Positions 52,251 to 61,410 of a stretch of DNA of 64,000 nucleotides are shown here, in pieces. Position 1 is the stretch's first letter. Each line of letters starts with the position of its first letter. The notes under the pieces are model-generated. The model saw only the letters and a list, made by a program, of their open reading frames with translations, ran no database searches and was not told the origin of the DNA. This DNA comes from Bacillus sp. S/N-304-OC-R1 (GTDB lineage Bacteria; Bacillota; Bacilli; Bacillales; Cytobacillaceae), in NCBI RefSeq assembly GCF_019749375.1, contig NZ_JACWFE010000004.1, forward strand, positions 370,133 to 434,132, given 5' to 3'. The translations under genes and the position numbers were made by a program.

Positions 52251-52438
52251 TAATAGCACACTCCCTTCTTAAAAGTTTTCCTTTTTCGTTGGTAATTATG
52301 TAAAAAAATTTCTACCGCTTTTGAAAAAGGCATTATCAACCGTAATAGACAAGCATTACAGATTAATTCCTCTGCATATTTTTGTTAAAATTGTATAGAA
52401 ATTTATTATGTGCTTTTGATTAAATAGGGAGGGAGAAA

Positions 52439-52699
52439 ATGGAATATAGTATTGGACTAATTGTAAGTATTTTGATCACTGTATATTTGGTAATTGATGC
52501 TCCGAAACATGGGAAAAGTCCTGTATTATGGGGGATTGTAGGATTTATATTTGGACTTTTAGGATTAGGAATTTATTTAATTGTGACAGGAAGAAAGGCT
52601 TTAGGCTGGATCATTGTGGCATTATTCATTCTTTTAGTTATTGGTGTCATACTTCTCTTTGCATACTTCTTCTCCGTGTTCATGAATATGGGCTATTAA
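52439..52699 (+). CDS. Small three-helix membrane protein
   Basis: The 86-residue protein consists of three hydrophobic segments: YSIGLIVSILITVYLVID, LWGIVGFIFGLLGLGIYLIV and LGWIIVALFILLVIGVILLF. Short basic loops (PKHGKSP, TGRKA) separate them. AGGGAGGGAG precedes the ATG. It resembles short PLDc_N-like or YqaE-like membrane proteins in layout, but I do not recognise a specific family. It is divergent from the germination operon and ends at a strong terminator. Confidence 0.7.
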   Translation: MEYSIGLIVSILITVYLVIDAPKHGKSPVLWGIVGFIFGLLGLGIYLIVTGRKALGWIIVALFILLVIGVILLFAYFFSVFMNMGY

Positions 52700-52704
52700 C
52701 AGGG

Positions 52705-52735
52705 AAAACCCGTTCTAATTGCTAGAGCGGGTTTT
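52705..52735. terminator. Bidirectional terminator
   Basis: AAAACCCG (52705-52712) pairs with CGGGTTTT (52728-52735), with an inner TCTA/TAGA extension. Confidence 0.85.
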
Positions 52736-53382
52736 TATATTACATATAAATATACACAAAGAAAATGGGACATGCTCCCAAGCATTATGAAAATATGAAA
52801 GATTTCATGAAATCCAAAATGATCAAATTCCAGAAACTTAGGTTTAACTCCATATATAACACCACCAATAGTGTATAGAATTCCGCCTAACAATAATAGT
52901 AATATTCCAGGCTTGCTTAAAGAATGAGACAATGGGGAGAATGCAAAGATTATAATCCAGCCTACTGCTACATAAAGCATTGTTGAAAGCCATCTTGGAC
53001 AATTAAACCATATCATTTTAAAAAGAACCCCTATCACTGATATAGTCGTTACAATCGAAAAAATAACCCAGCCAGTTACACCACTTAAACTAATAAGGCA
53101 AAAGGGAGCATAGGAACCAGCAATTAGTACAAAAATCATTGAGTGATCTAGTCTTCTCAGGAAAGCGATGACAAGGTCTTTTGCAATTACCATATGATAG
53201 GTGGCAGAAGCAGTGTAAAGCAAAATCATACTTATTCCAAAAATAATGACAGACGTAATCACGAGAGGAGAGGAAGTAGTGATTGAAGCTTTAATAACCA
53301 TAGCCAAAAGCCCGACAAATGAAAGGATTGCTCCAGCTAAGTGTGTGAGTCCATTAATAGGTTCGCGGATATAAGATGTCAT
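52735..53382 (-). CDS. trhA: Hemolysin III / TrhA family membrane protein (PAQR-like)
   Basis: The 215-residue protein has seven helices and the family's metal-site histidines: EPINGLTHLAGAILSF, SATYHMV (SxxxH) and the C-terminal HEIFHIFIMLGSMSH (HxxxH). It resembles B. subtilis YplQ. TrhA proteins regulate membrane energetics and fatty acid composition; the hemolysin name is historical. GGGGGTTAT precedes the ATG. It is monocistronic. Confidence 0.9.
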   Translation of the reverse strand: MTSYIREPINGLTHLAGAILSFVGLLAMVIKASITTSSPLVITSVIIFGISMILLYTASATYHMVIAKDLVIAFLRRLDHSMIFVLIAGSYAPFCLISLSGVTGWVIFSIVTTISVIGVLFKMIWFNCPRWLSTMLYVAVGWIIIFAFSPLSHSLSKPGILLLLLGGILYTIGGVIYGVKPKFLEFDHFGFHEIFHIFIMLGSMSHFLCVYLYVI

Positions 53383-53525
53383 AAGATAACCCCCTAATAT
53401 GTTGTTATGTAGTTTTGATAACTACTTAAAATGATACATCTATTACATTACATAGTCAATCATTTACATACACTTTTTTTTCCTGTAAAATCAACATACA
53501 GATCATAAGTAATGAGGTAAATTAA

Positions 53526-54092
53526 ATGGACAATAAATTAATAGATATTACCGGTTTAAACAATCAAATCACGCTAAACGAAATTCCAGACATTGACCTG
53601 TATATGGATCAAGTAATTCAGCTATTTGAAAATAAATTCAGCAACTCGAAGCGAAATGAAGATGAAAAAGTTCTGACAAAAACGATGATTAATAATTATG
53701 CAAAGGGAAAATTATTCTTTCCAATTAAAAATAAAAAATATTCGAAGGAGCATCTTATCCTAATCAGCTTGATTTATCAATTAAAGGGAGCACTTTCGAT
53801 TAATGACATAAGAGGAACTCTTTCAAAAATCAATGAAAAGATTGTAGACCATTCTTTTAAGGTTGAACAATTTTATGAGAGTTTTCTTCATTTAACAGAG
53901 AAAAATGCAGCTGTATTTGAGAAAGACATTATCAACAAAGAGAATGATGTGGTAGAAGAGATAAATATTCTTGAGGATATGGAGTCAGGTCAGTTAGAAA
54001 AAATTCTCATGATTGCGTCTATGGCCCACATGAGCAATTTATATCGTAGAGCAGCCGAAAAGCTAATTGATAAGTTAGAGGAGAAGGAATAA
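53526..54092 (+). CDS. DUF1836 family protein
   Basis: The 188-residue protein matches DUF1836: the N-terminal LNEIPDIDLYMDQVIQLFEN, then KVLTKTMINNYAKGKLFFPI, which resembles a winged MerR-like DNA-binding segment, and KYSKEHLILISLIYQLKGAL. A charged, possibly coiled C-terminus follows. The family has no established function; a regulatory role is plausible from the MerR-like part. TAATGAGG precedes the ATG. A 14-bp perfect terminator follows at 54150-54190. Confidence 0.8.
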   Translation: MDNKLIDITGLNNQITLNEIPDIDLYMDQVIQLFENKFSNSKRNEDEKVLTKTMINNYAKGKLFFPIKNKKYSKEHLILISLIYQLKGALSINDIRGTLSKINEKIVDHSFKVEQFYESFLHLTEKNAAVFEKDIINKENDVVEEINILEDMESGQLEKILMIASMAHMSNLYRRAAEKLIDKLEEKE

Positions 54093-54149
54093 AAGGGGAG
54101 TAAAATACTGAAGAATTATAAAACGATATGTTAAGTGATTTGTTAAAAG

Positions 54150-54190
54150 AAACAATAGTCCTTCATATATAAAGTAAAGGACTATTGTTT
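54150..54190. terminator. Bidirectional terminator
   Basis: AAACAATAGTCCTT (54150-54163) pairs perfectly with AAGGACTATTGTTT (54177-54190), between convergent genes. Confidence 0.88.
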
Positions 54191-54198
54191 GTAGTTTT

Positions 54199-55032
54199 TT
54201 AAATGTAAACAATGTAAATAATGATAGCAAGTACTATGCGGTAAATAGCAAAGGGCACTAGCTTTATTTTGTTTATTAGCTTTAAAAAGAAGCGAATAGA
54301 CAATAACGCAAAGACAAAAGCACTAATAAATCCAGCGATAAAGAACGGCAGGGCATCCATCGTGAAATATTGCCAATTTTTTAATAATGAAATAAAGCTA
54401 GCTCCAGCCATAATTGGAACGGCCATAATGAAAGTAAAATCAGCTGCTGCCCGATGGCTTAACCCAAGCAAAACACCACCGGATATTGTTGAACCGGATC
54501 TTGAAAAACCTGGCCAAAGGGAGAAGCATTGAATAAGGCCAATTGAAAATGCTTGCTTATATGTAATTTGATCAACTGAGTCTACTTTTGGTTTTTTTGC
54601 GCCAAAAATATCGGCAAGGATCATAAAAATTGCACCAATCACTAAACCAATTAATACAGTTTTTGTAGAAAATAAGTTTTCATCAATATAGTCATCGAAT
54701 AAAACACCTAAAATACCTGCTGGGATCAGGCCAACAATAACTTGAGTCAGCTTTAACCGCGAACCTGCATTCGCCTCAGAAGTATTTCTCCCTAGACCAA
54801 GCATTTGAATAAATCTGTCTTTAAACACAATAACGACTGCAAGGATGGAACCTAATTGAATAACAACTTTAAATGTATTTGCTGTTGATTGCGATAGAAA
54901 ATCCTTTGAATGAAGCCACATATCATCCACGATAATCATATGTCCTGTAGATGAGACAGGTGCGAATTCCGTTAATCCCTCGACAAGTCCTAAAATAATT
55001 GCCTTCAAAATCATGATAAAATCTACTGCCAT
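54199..55032 (-). CDS. uppP: Undecaprenyl-diphosphatase
   Basis: The 277-residue membrane protein has the UppP/BacA motifs: GLVEGLTEFAPVSSTGHMII near the N-terminus, containing the catalytic glutamates and STGH, and WPGFSRSGSTISGGVLLGL in the middle. It dephosphorylates undecaprenyl pyrophosphate outside the membrane, recycling the wall carrier and giving bacitracin tolerance. AAAGGAG precedes the ATG. An inverted repeat lies about 126 bp upstream. Confidence 0.93.
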   Translation of the reverse strand: MAVDFIMILKAIILGLVEGLTEFAPVSSTGHMIIVDDMWLHSKDFLSQSTANTFKVVIQLGSILAVVIVFKDRFIQMLGLGRNTSEANAGSRLKLTQVIVGLIPAGILGVLFDDYIDENLFSTKTVLIGLVIGAIFMILADIFGAKKPKVDSVDQITYKQAFSIGLIQCFSLWPGFSRSGSTISGGVLLGLSHRAAADFTFIMAVPIMAGASFISLLKNWQYFTMDALPFFIAGFISAFVFALLSIRFFLKLINKIKLVPFAIYRIVLAIIIYIVYI

Positions 55033-55352
55033 TTTACGATTAATTCTCCTTTATGATGCAGAGGCATCACTTTTATTCGGATTTGATAACTAAACGAATA
55101 ATAAATAGACATAACTCTGCAGTAATTAGAATAAAAGTCCAATTGAAAATGATTTAGGTATGATACGCTGTATCAGTATACCATAAATAAAATCGGTATG
55201 ACTAAGCATTTCATACTGAATTATTTCTAGGATTCATACAGTTTTTATCATCATACCAGAAAATAAATACTTTTTTTATTCGGTTCAGATTTAACAGCAT
55301 AATAATTGGATACTATTAGTAGGACAAGGAATATTAATGGAGGCTGTCTATT
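55033..55352. other. Divergent intergenic region uppP / CNNM-type gene
   Basis: About 320 bp, AT-rich. A hairpin (GGTA-TGATAC-GCT-GTATCA-G-TATACC, about 55158-55182) overlaps an extended -10-like TGGTATAC read towards uppP. Nothing else was recognised. Confidence 0.45.
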
Positions 55353-56402
55353 TTGTTTATTGCAATCCTATTTTTTATGCTTATGTCTTTTTTCTTATCT
55401 GGTAGTGAAACTGCCTTAACCGCAGTAAATAAAATGAAATTAAAGACAAGAGCTGAAAATAATGATAGTAAGGCTGAAAGACTTTTAAAGCTAGTTTCGA
55501 AGCCGGATGAATTAATTACTGCCATCTTGATTGGAAATAATATTGCGAATATTATGCTACCAACTCTTGTCACAATTATTGCAATAAAATATGGTTATAG
55601 TGTCGGGCTAGCTACTGGAATTTTAACAGCAGTTCTTATCATTTTTTGCGAGGTGCTGCCAAAGTCAATTGCTGCTTCATTATCAGAAAAAGTTGCTTAT
55701 GCAGTGTATCCTGTTATTCGAGTGCTGTTAATAGTTTGTAAACCATTAACCTTCTTACTCTCAAAATTTACTCGTACCATCATTAAAATTTTTACGAAGG
55801 ACCAACAGCATTCTATTTCAGTATCCCGTGAGGAATTAAGGGCAATGGTTGATATCGCAGCGGTTGAAGGGACATTTCGAATTGATGAAACAAGAACTCT
55901 AAAAGGAGTTCTTGATTTCTACAGCCTTGATGTCCATGATGTCTTAAAAACACCGAGGATGAAAATTGAGGGGATACCAAGTGAATCTACATTTGAAGAA
56001 GCAAGAGAAATTGTCCTTTATAATAAATATTCCAGATATCCAGTTTATAAGGAAGATATTGATCAAATAATCGGTGTGTTTCATTCAAAGTTATTACTAG
56101 CATGGTCATTACACCCAAATAAGAGTTTAGATGATTTTACTGACAATGATCCACTGTTTGTATTTGAATTTCATTCCATAGAGAAAGTATTTAAATTAAT
56201 GAATAGAGAGAGAAAACATATGGCGATTGTTCTTGATGAGTATGGAGGTACACAAGGGCTTATTACTCTTGAGGATATAATCGAAGCGATGCTCGGTCAA
56301 GAGATTGAAGACGAGTCTGATGAAGAGGATGATATTGTTCAAAGAATAGAAAATAGGAATGCCACAAAACATATTAGTGGAGACCTGGTAGACAGTACTT
56401 AA
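55353..56402 (+). CDS. CNNM/CorC-type membrane protein with CBS pair, short form
   Basis: The 349-residue protein has a DUF21 transmembrane domain (SGSETALTAVNKMKLKTRA and GNNIANIMLPTLVTII) and a CBS pair (about residues 195-325) ending LDEYGGTQGLITLEDIIEAM. It stops soon after, so the C-terminal CorC_HlyC domain found in 430-460-residue relatives is missing. Members are linked to Mg2+ or Co2+ export. TTG is the start after TGGAGG. The sequence past the stop is a terminator, so truncation is old or this is a natural short form. Confidence 0.85.
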   Translation: MFIAILFFMLMSFFLSGSETALTAVNKMKLKTRAENNDSKAERLLKLVSKPDELITAILIGNNIANIMLPTLVTIIAIKYGYSVGLATGILTAVLIIFCEVLPKSIAASLSEKVAYAVYPVIRVLLIVCKPLTFLLSKFTRTIIKIFTKDQQHSISVSREELRAMVDIAAVEGTFRIDETRTLKGVLDFYSLDVHDVLKTPRMKIEGIPSESTFEEAREIVLYNKYSRYPVYKEDIDQIIGVFHSKLLLAWSLHPNKSLDDFTDNDPLFVFEFHSIEKVFKLMNRERKHMAIVLDEYGGTQGLITLEDIIEAMLGQEIEDESDEEDDIVQRIENRNATKHISGDLVDST

Positions 56403-56409
56403 TACAGAA

Positions 56410-56440
56410 AAAATGGCTGAACATAACGTTCGGCCATTTT
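56410..56440. terminator. Bidirectional terminator
   Basis: AAAATGGC and GAAC pair with GTTC and GCCATTTT (56410-56422 with 56428-56440, one mismatch) between convergent genes. Confidence 0.8.
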
Positions 56441-56441
56441 G

Positions 56442-57575
56442 TTATCTACAATAGAAATTTTCTGTGTAATACGGCTGTGACTTCGAGTTAAAGGCGACGC
56501 CGACACCTAAATACCGATACTCTGGTCTAAGAATATTTTCCCGGTGACCGAGTGAGTTCATCAATCCTTCATGAGCAAATATGGAGCTAAACTGCCCAGT
56601 CGCAAGATTTTCACCAGCCATTGTAAAGGATACGTGATCCTTGCTCATACGATCAAATGGAGATAAACCTTCCAAGTTTGTATGAGAAAAATAGTTTTGA
56701 TCTGCCATATCCTTGCTATGCTTCCGCGCGGTTTCCCTAACATGGTCATCCCATTGCAATACTGTCAGATTATGCTTAACGCGGTCTGCATTCGTTAAAT
56801 CAAACAATTGATATTCAAAGCCTTCCTTTAAAGGAAGAGAACCTTCCGTGTAAAAATAATGCTTCACTTGTTCAAGATTCTCATCAATAATTTGAATAGC
56901 TGTTACAGTATTATTCGAATGTTTATCGTAAAAAATAGTGACAAAACTATTATCCATTTTAAACATATCATAGTCCCGGTCTTCCTCAATTTGGTAATAA
57001 ACCAAACCTTTTCTAATTTGCTTCAAAGGATCCCCTAGCTGCTGACGAACATTTTCCTTCGTACTGCCAAGCTTGATCCCTTTTTGGGAAGCAATTAGAT
57101 CCTGATTTGTATACAATGCGGCTACTCTGTTATTCGTATCGTAGGCGACCATTAAGAAATTATGATAGTTTTCATGGTACGAATACCATTTAGTGCCGTA
57201 TTCATTATATGAAGACCGTTTCGCGAGGCCAATTTGTTTTTCAACGTTTTCCTTTAATTCACCTAAAGCAATATTATGAATCGAAAATGCATGCTCCGAT
57301 GGAATGGTTAGATTAGGTTTTTTCGCTTGCTCGGGTTTAGTTTCTTTTAAAGGAAGCAACTCATTGTTTTCAAGCTTATTCGTTAACTCATTGATTGTTC
57401 CGTATATTACATCAACTGTTTCAGTTACACGAGGGTTTTCGGCCAAAGCCTGAATCTCAGTTTTTATATTTTCTAAAATAGGGGCATATTTTGTTTTTTC
57501 AATTTGGTTTTCAATAAAGGGCCACGATAAATATATAATAAATAACAAGATGACCGTTCGAAATAATCTACCCAT
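56442..57575 (-). CDS. CAP-domain protein with CAP-associated N-domain (YlbC-like)
   Basis: The 377-residue protein has an N-terminal membrane anchor (FRTVILLFIIYLSWPFI). A middle CAP-associated domain with two copies of a GELKENVEKQIGLA / GSTKENVRQQLGDP motif follows. The C-terminal CAP/SCP domain (about residues 255-377) has NADRVKHNLTVLQWDD, YFSHTNLEGLSPFDRM, AGENLA and LGHRENILRPEYRYLGVG. The conserved His and Glu residues of the CAP cavity are present. B. subtilis YlbC has the same layout; its function is unknown. Confidence 0.88.
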   Translation of the reverse strand: MGRLFRTVILLFIIYLSWPFIENQIEKTKYAPILENIKTEIQALAENPRVTETVDVIYGTINELTNKLENNELLPLKETKPEQAKKPNLTIPSEHAFSIHNIALGELKENVEKQIGLAKRSSYNEYGTKWYSYHENYHNFLMVAYDTNNRVAALYTNQDLIASQKGIKLGSTKENVRQQLGDPLKQIRKGLVYYQIEEDRDYDMFKMDNSFVTIFYDKHSNNTVTAIQIIDENLEQVKHYFYTEGSLPLKEGFEYQLFDLTNADRVKHNLTVLQWDDHVRETARKHSKDMADQNYFSHTNLEGLSPFDRMSKDHVSFTMAGENLATGQFSSIFAHEGLMNSLGHRENILRPEYRYLGVGVAFNSKSQPYYTENFYCR

Positions 57576-57757
57576 TGTTTGTTATACCTTCTTTCAGTAA
57601 ATGGCCGCAATTAGTTCTCATTATAAATAGAAACAGTTAAATAATAAAATAATATACACCTAGTTATTTATGGTAACAGCTTATTTATCATATTTGCCTA
57701 TCGTAATGGGCAATATAACAATATTTACAGGAGTTTCAAAAAAAGGGGGAACTGATT

Positions 57758-58564
57758 TTGACCTTAACTCCAGAGCAAACCATTGAACTGCATGGATTTA
57801 ATAACTTAACGAAGTCGTTAAGCTTTAATATGTATGATATTTGTTATACGAGGACGAAGGAAGAGCGAGACGCATACATAGAGTATATTGATGAGGAATA
57901 CAGCGCAGAAAGGTTAACAAAAATATTAAAAAGCGTGTCAGAGATTATTGGGGCCCATGTATTAAACATTGCCCAGCAGGACTATGTGCCTCAAGGGGCT
58001 AGTGTAACAATGCTTGTATCAGAAGGACCCGTTGTCGAGGTGCCAAGTGAGTCATTAAAAGAATCTCCAGGTCCGCTGCCAGAATCCGTTGTTATGCAAT
58101 TAGACAAAAGTCATATTACCGTACACACCTATCCTGAATATCACCCATCAGATGGGATAAGCACATTTAGAGCCGATATTGATGTCTCAACATGCGGGGA
58201 AATTTCTCCTTTAAAAGCATTAAATTTTTTAATTCATTCATTTGATACGGATATTATGACCATTGACTACCGTGTACGTGGTTTCACTCGAGATAAAGAC
58301 GGAAAGAAGCTCTTTATCGATCACAATATTAGCTCCATTCAAAATTATATTCCTGACGAAATTAAAGATGAATTCGACATGATTGACGTCAATATTTATC
58401 AGTCCCACATTTTCCATACAAAATGCAGAATCCGCGATTTTGATTTAAACAACTATCTCTTTGGCTACACAAAGGACAAACTCAGTGGGGGAGAAGTCGA
58501 AGAAATTACAGAAAAACTCAAAACAGAAATGGACGAAATCTTTTATGGTACAAATATGAATTAA
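57758..58564 (+). CDS. speD: S-adenosylmethionine decarboxylase proenzyme, E. coli SpeD type
   Basis: The 268-residue protein matches the class 1A enzyme of E. coli (264 residues) rather than the short 126-residue SpeH-type enzyme typical of B. subtilis. The self-cleavage site is K117-S118 in [13 protein letters not shown], with S118 becoming the pyruvoyl group. It makes decarboxylated SAM for spermidine synthesis. TTG is the start after AAGGGGGG. No speE is adjacent, so the partner synthase must lie elsewhere. Confidence 0.92.
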   Translation: MTLTPEQTIELHGFNNLTKSLSFNMYDICYTRTKEERDAYIEYIDEEYSAERLTKILKSVSEIIGAHVLNIAQQDYVPQGASVTMLVSEGPVVEVPSESLKESPGPLPESVVMQLDKSHITVHTYPEYHPSDGISTFRADIDVSTCGEISPLKALNFLIHSFDTDIMTIDYRVRGFTRDKDGKKLFIDHNISSIQNYIPDEIKDEFDMIDVNIYQSHIFHTKCRIRDFDLNNYLFGYTKDKLSGGEVEEITEKLKTEMDEIFYGTNMN

Positions 58565-58591
58565 GGAAAAGGTTAGTCAAATATCACAAAT

Positions 58592-58620
58592 AAGACGGTC
58601 TTAACTTTTAAGACCGCCTT
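58592..58620. terminator. Bidirectional terminator
   Basis: AAGACGGTCTTAA pairs with TTAAGACCGCCTT (58592-58604 with 58608-58620, one mismatch), followed by ACTTTT. Confidence 0.8.
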
Positions 58621-58636
58621 ACTTTTCTACTATACA

Positions 58637-59560
58637 TTACCCCCAAAGCTTCCACCAAGGTTTCACTTTTTCTTCAGATGCTGCCGCAGCTTTCCGGAAG
58701 CTGGCCATTAAATCTTGAAACATCCTTTCGCGTTGAATAACATCTTCCAAATATTGCTCACGTTCCCGATTAATTGTTTCAATATAGATTTCACGGTCCT
58801 GGTTTAACGTTTCAATTAGTGCACTAATTTCCGTGTGGGTAACCTCTGCCGAACTCGATATATAATGAATCATTGTTTTGAATTCTTCAGATGCAGCTTC
58901 AGATGATTCGGAAACTCGGTGAACTAGGCTCCGAATTTGTTCGGAAGTGCCTTTCGAAGCTTTCGAAATCCTTTTGCTCAAGGTTTCGAGCGACTCGGAA
59001 GTATGTTCCGAAACATTATGTATCTGGCTAGAAAGCTCGGTAATTTCAAGGCGTGTTTTTTCATTTGACTTATAAATGGAATCCGAAAGACTTTTCACAG
59101 TATGTAGGGAACTCTTCGAAATCTCTTTTTTTACTTCTTCAATAACTTCTTTCCTTATACAAGTCTTGATTTCTGTTCGTACATCCACTATTAATTGGTT
59201 CCTGAACATTTCCATGGCTTCATAGACCATTGCGAGCTCATTTTTCTCTATTACTAGGTTTGCTTCATTCTCAACAGGGGATAAAGAGGTTTCGACTGTT
59301 TCGGAAGCAGGTTCCGAATGTAAATGCTGCTGAAGTAATTCCCTAATCATTTCCTTGCTTAGGTTTTTTGTTCTCATTTGTTTAATCTTTTCAAGCAATT
59401 GAATTTCCCTATCTGAATAAAATCTTGCCCCTTGTTTAGAGCGGGGAATAACAAGAAGGTCATCCAAATCCTTCTCCCATTGACGAAGTGTGCCAGCTGG
59501 TATATTTATCATTTTAGATACTTCCTTGATTGTGTATGCTTTTACAAATTGACTTGACAT
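58637..59560 (-). CDS. MerR-type DNA-binding protein with long coiled coil and DUF3967-type tail (RacA-like)
   Basis: The 307-residue protein has a MerR-like helix-turn-helix (YTIKEVSKMINIPAGTLRQW and GARFYSDREIQLLEKI, about residues 8-65). A polar coiled-coil region of about 200 residues follows, with repeated SES-LETLSKRIS / SSEAASEEFKTMI-type segments. The C-terminus is KVKPWWKLWG, as in DUF3967 proteins. RacA-like proteins bind DNA and anchor it through coiled coils. The palindrome GGAATATATTCC 44 bp upstream may be its own site. No effector-binding domain is present, so a structural or plasmid/phage-type role is more likely than drug sensing. Confidence 0.82.
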   Translation of the reverse strand: MSSQFVKAYTIKEVSKMINIPAGTLRQWEKDLDDLLVIPRSKQGARFYSDREIQLLEKIKQMRTKNLSKEMIRELLQQHLHSEPASETVETSLSPVENEANLVIEKNELAMVYEAMEMFRNQLIVDVRTEIKTCIRKEVIEEVKKEISKSSLHTVKSLSDSIYKSNEKTRLEITELSSQIHNVSEHTSESLETLSKRISKASKGTSEQIRSLVHRVSESSEAASEEFKTMIHYISSSAEVTHTEISALIETLNQDREIYIETINREREQYLEDVIQRERMFQDLMASFRKAAAASEEKVKPWWKLWG

Positions 59561-59603
59561 TCGATATCCATCCCTTTCTGTCTAGCATCATTATGAATAA
59601 TTC

Positions 59604-59615
59604 GGAATATATTCC
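59604..59615. promoter_or_regulatory. Palindrome upstream of the MerR-type gene
   Basis: GGAATATATTCC is a perfect 12-bp palindrome 44 bp before the start. Dimeric MerR-type proteins bind such dyads, so autoregulation is possible. Confidence 0.4.
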
Positions 59616-59885
59616 AAATAAATTTTCTATGTAAAAGTTATTCAGCAAGAGATACCCTATTTTCCTGCTACCTGACAAAAGCTATCAAAAGTAGTCCTAT
59701 TTCAACAGAAATAAATATTTTCGCTATAAAAAATAAAAAAAATGTAGCAAAAAAAGAATTCTGTCGATTAATTCATAAATATTTCTGCATAGTAATGAAA
59801 ACCTTACTTTCAGTGCCTCCTTACTAGCCAATTTATGTTAGCCTCATTATTTTGAAATATTCATTAAAGAGGAGTGCGAAGGAAT

Positions 59886-59939
59886 AAAAAAGTGCTAATT
59901 CTGTCCCTTATTTAAAAGAAGCAAAATTAGCACTTTTTT
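59886..59939. terminator. Bidirectional terminator
   Basis: AAAAAAGTGCTAATT (59886-59900) pairs perfectly with AATTAGCACTTTTTT (59925-59939). Confidence 0.85.
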
Positions 59940-59987
59940 TATTTTATGTAATATTTTTCTCACATGATATTTGAATATACTGATGTA

Positions 59988-60431
59988 TTACTTTAGAATA
60001 GCCGCTTGCAATTCAATTTCTACATTTCCTTTTACCGCACGAGAAATCATGCAGGAAGCTTCGGCTTTATGTGCCAATTTAAGTGCCATGGCCTCATCTC
60101 GCTCAGTTGCACCTTGCTTTAATACAATCGTTGGACGGTGGATGATTTTTTTATACGTAATAACACTATTTGTTACATCCACAATTCCCTCAGATTCCAT
60201 GTACAAATCGACTTTTTCTAGTTTACTGCGCTCCATCATCGCAGCAAGAGTAATGATGAAGCATGTTGCAGCTGCCCCAAGCAGCATTTCATCTGGATTT
60301 GTCCCGATTCCCGGTCCATCCATCTCAGGGGGAATAGATACCTTCGTTTTCAATGATCCTGTTTCGATCTCACCAACGTCATTTCTTAGTCCTGGCCAGT
60401 GAGCCTTCAAGTGAAAATGATGTTCTGCCAT
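59988..60431 (-). CDS. OsmC family protein
   Basis: The 147-residue protein has the OsmC/Ohr layout, with GTNPDEMLLGAAATCFIITL carrying the first redox Cys (C57) and KAEASCMISRAVKGNVEIEL carrying the second (C129). Such proteins reduce organic hydroperoxides with thiol chemistry. AGAAGGAGG precedes the ATG. The SASC-M rather than CPYSNATRGN ending places it with general OsmC-like (YhfA-type) proteins rather than Ohr. It is monocistronic. Confidence 0.88.
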   Translation of the reverse strand: MAEHHFHLKAHWPGLRNDVGEIETGSLKTKVSIPPEMDGPGIGTNPDEMLLGAAATCFIITLAAMMERSKLEKVDLYMESEGIVDVTNSVITYKKIIHRPTIVLKQGATERDEAMALKLAHKAEASCMISRAVKGNVEIELQAAILK

Positions 60432-60566
60432 TATTGTTAATCCTCCTTCTTAACGGTCCAATTTTTCGATAAATAATAGAGATGATTTACATATTTGGGA
60501 GTGTAATGTAATAATTATGTAGATTCATAACATTTTTCGCTTTGATACATAATTGGGAGGCATATT

Positions 60567-61352
60567 ATGAAATTTTTACAAGATATCCTTGAATTAGATT
60601 ACGCCTATTTAGAAAGCTTTACATCACGTACCGATAAATGCTGGGGAATTCTATTTTGCAATGAATACCAGCCTCATTATTATAGTGCCAATCATGCACA
60701 TATTAGTCAAATAGCAGCTCAGCCTCAGAACATAATCAATGAAGTAATGAATTATTTCCAATCAAAAGGAATCATTCCTAGATTTTATATCTATCAGCTG
60801 GATATTCAAGAGGAATTTATCTCAATACTGAAAGAGAATAATTTTGGTTTTGAAGAATTAATTGAGCCTATTCAGCAATGGAACAAAAAAATTTATCAGA
60901 GGGAAGCTCCAGACCAAATCACCATCGAATTAGTTACAGACAAAAATTATTCTGAAGCACTTCATATTGAATGCAGCATTAAAGAATTAGGAGGAAAAAT
61001 TGTAAGAGAAAGGGCATTTGAGCACGAGTTTAATCATCCGAAATTTACATATTATTTACTTAGATATAATGGCATTGCTTGTGCAACAGCTTGTTTATTT
61101 GTAAATAATAAACAGGGCCGCCTTGAAAGTGTTGCAACCTTAGAAGAATATCGAGGAAAAGGACTTATTGGCTTTTTAATACAACATATTCAAAAAGAAG
61201 CAGCCAAACTAGGATTAGAAAATCTTTGGGTGTTCCCAATCAATGAAAAAATCGAAAAGGTCTATCAAAAATACGGTTTTACAACGATAGGTAAAATAAG
61301 AATGGGACACGCCTATTTAGGCGGAAAGAGTATAAAAGAGATTCAAGGATAA
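60567..61352 (+). CDS. GNAT family N-acetyltransferase (two-domain)
   Basis: The 261-residue protein has an N-terminal region (residues 1-115, starting MKFLQDILELDYAYLESFTS) without clear motif. A C-terminal GNAT domain follows: RLESVATLEEYRGKGLIGFL with the R-G-K-G acetyl-CoA loop, and EKIEKVYQKYGFTTIGK. TTGGGAGG precedes the ATG. The double-length architecture is like GNATs that keep one degenerate domain. The substrate is unknown. The 51-bp repeat array begins about 60 bp downstream. Confidence 0.83.
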   Translation: MKFLQDILELDYAYLESFTSRTDKCWGILFCNEYQPHYYSANHAHISQIAAQPQNIINEVMNYFQSKGIIPRFYIYQLDIQEEFISILKENNFGFEELIEPIQQWNKKIYQREAPDQITIELVTDKNYSEALHIECSIKELGGKIVRERAFEHEFNHPKFTYYLLRYNGIACATACLFVNNKQGRLESVATLEEYRGKGLIGFLIQHIQKEAAKLGLENLWVFPINEKIEKVYQKYGFTTIGKIRMGHAYLGGKSIKEIQG

Positions 61353-61410
61353 CAATGTTTATGGAGGTGGGGTGTATATTATTTGATGAATTTACGAGAT
61401 TGAGAGAGGT

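Larger units (their letters stand above)
59561..59987. other. Intergenic region between MerR-type and OsmC-like genes
   Basis: About 430 bp of AT-rich DNA. It holds the palindrome at 59604-59615 and the terminator at 59886-59939. No gene was recognised. Confidence 0.55.
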
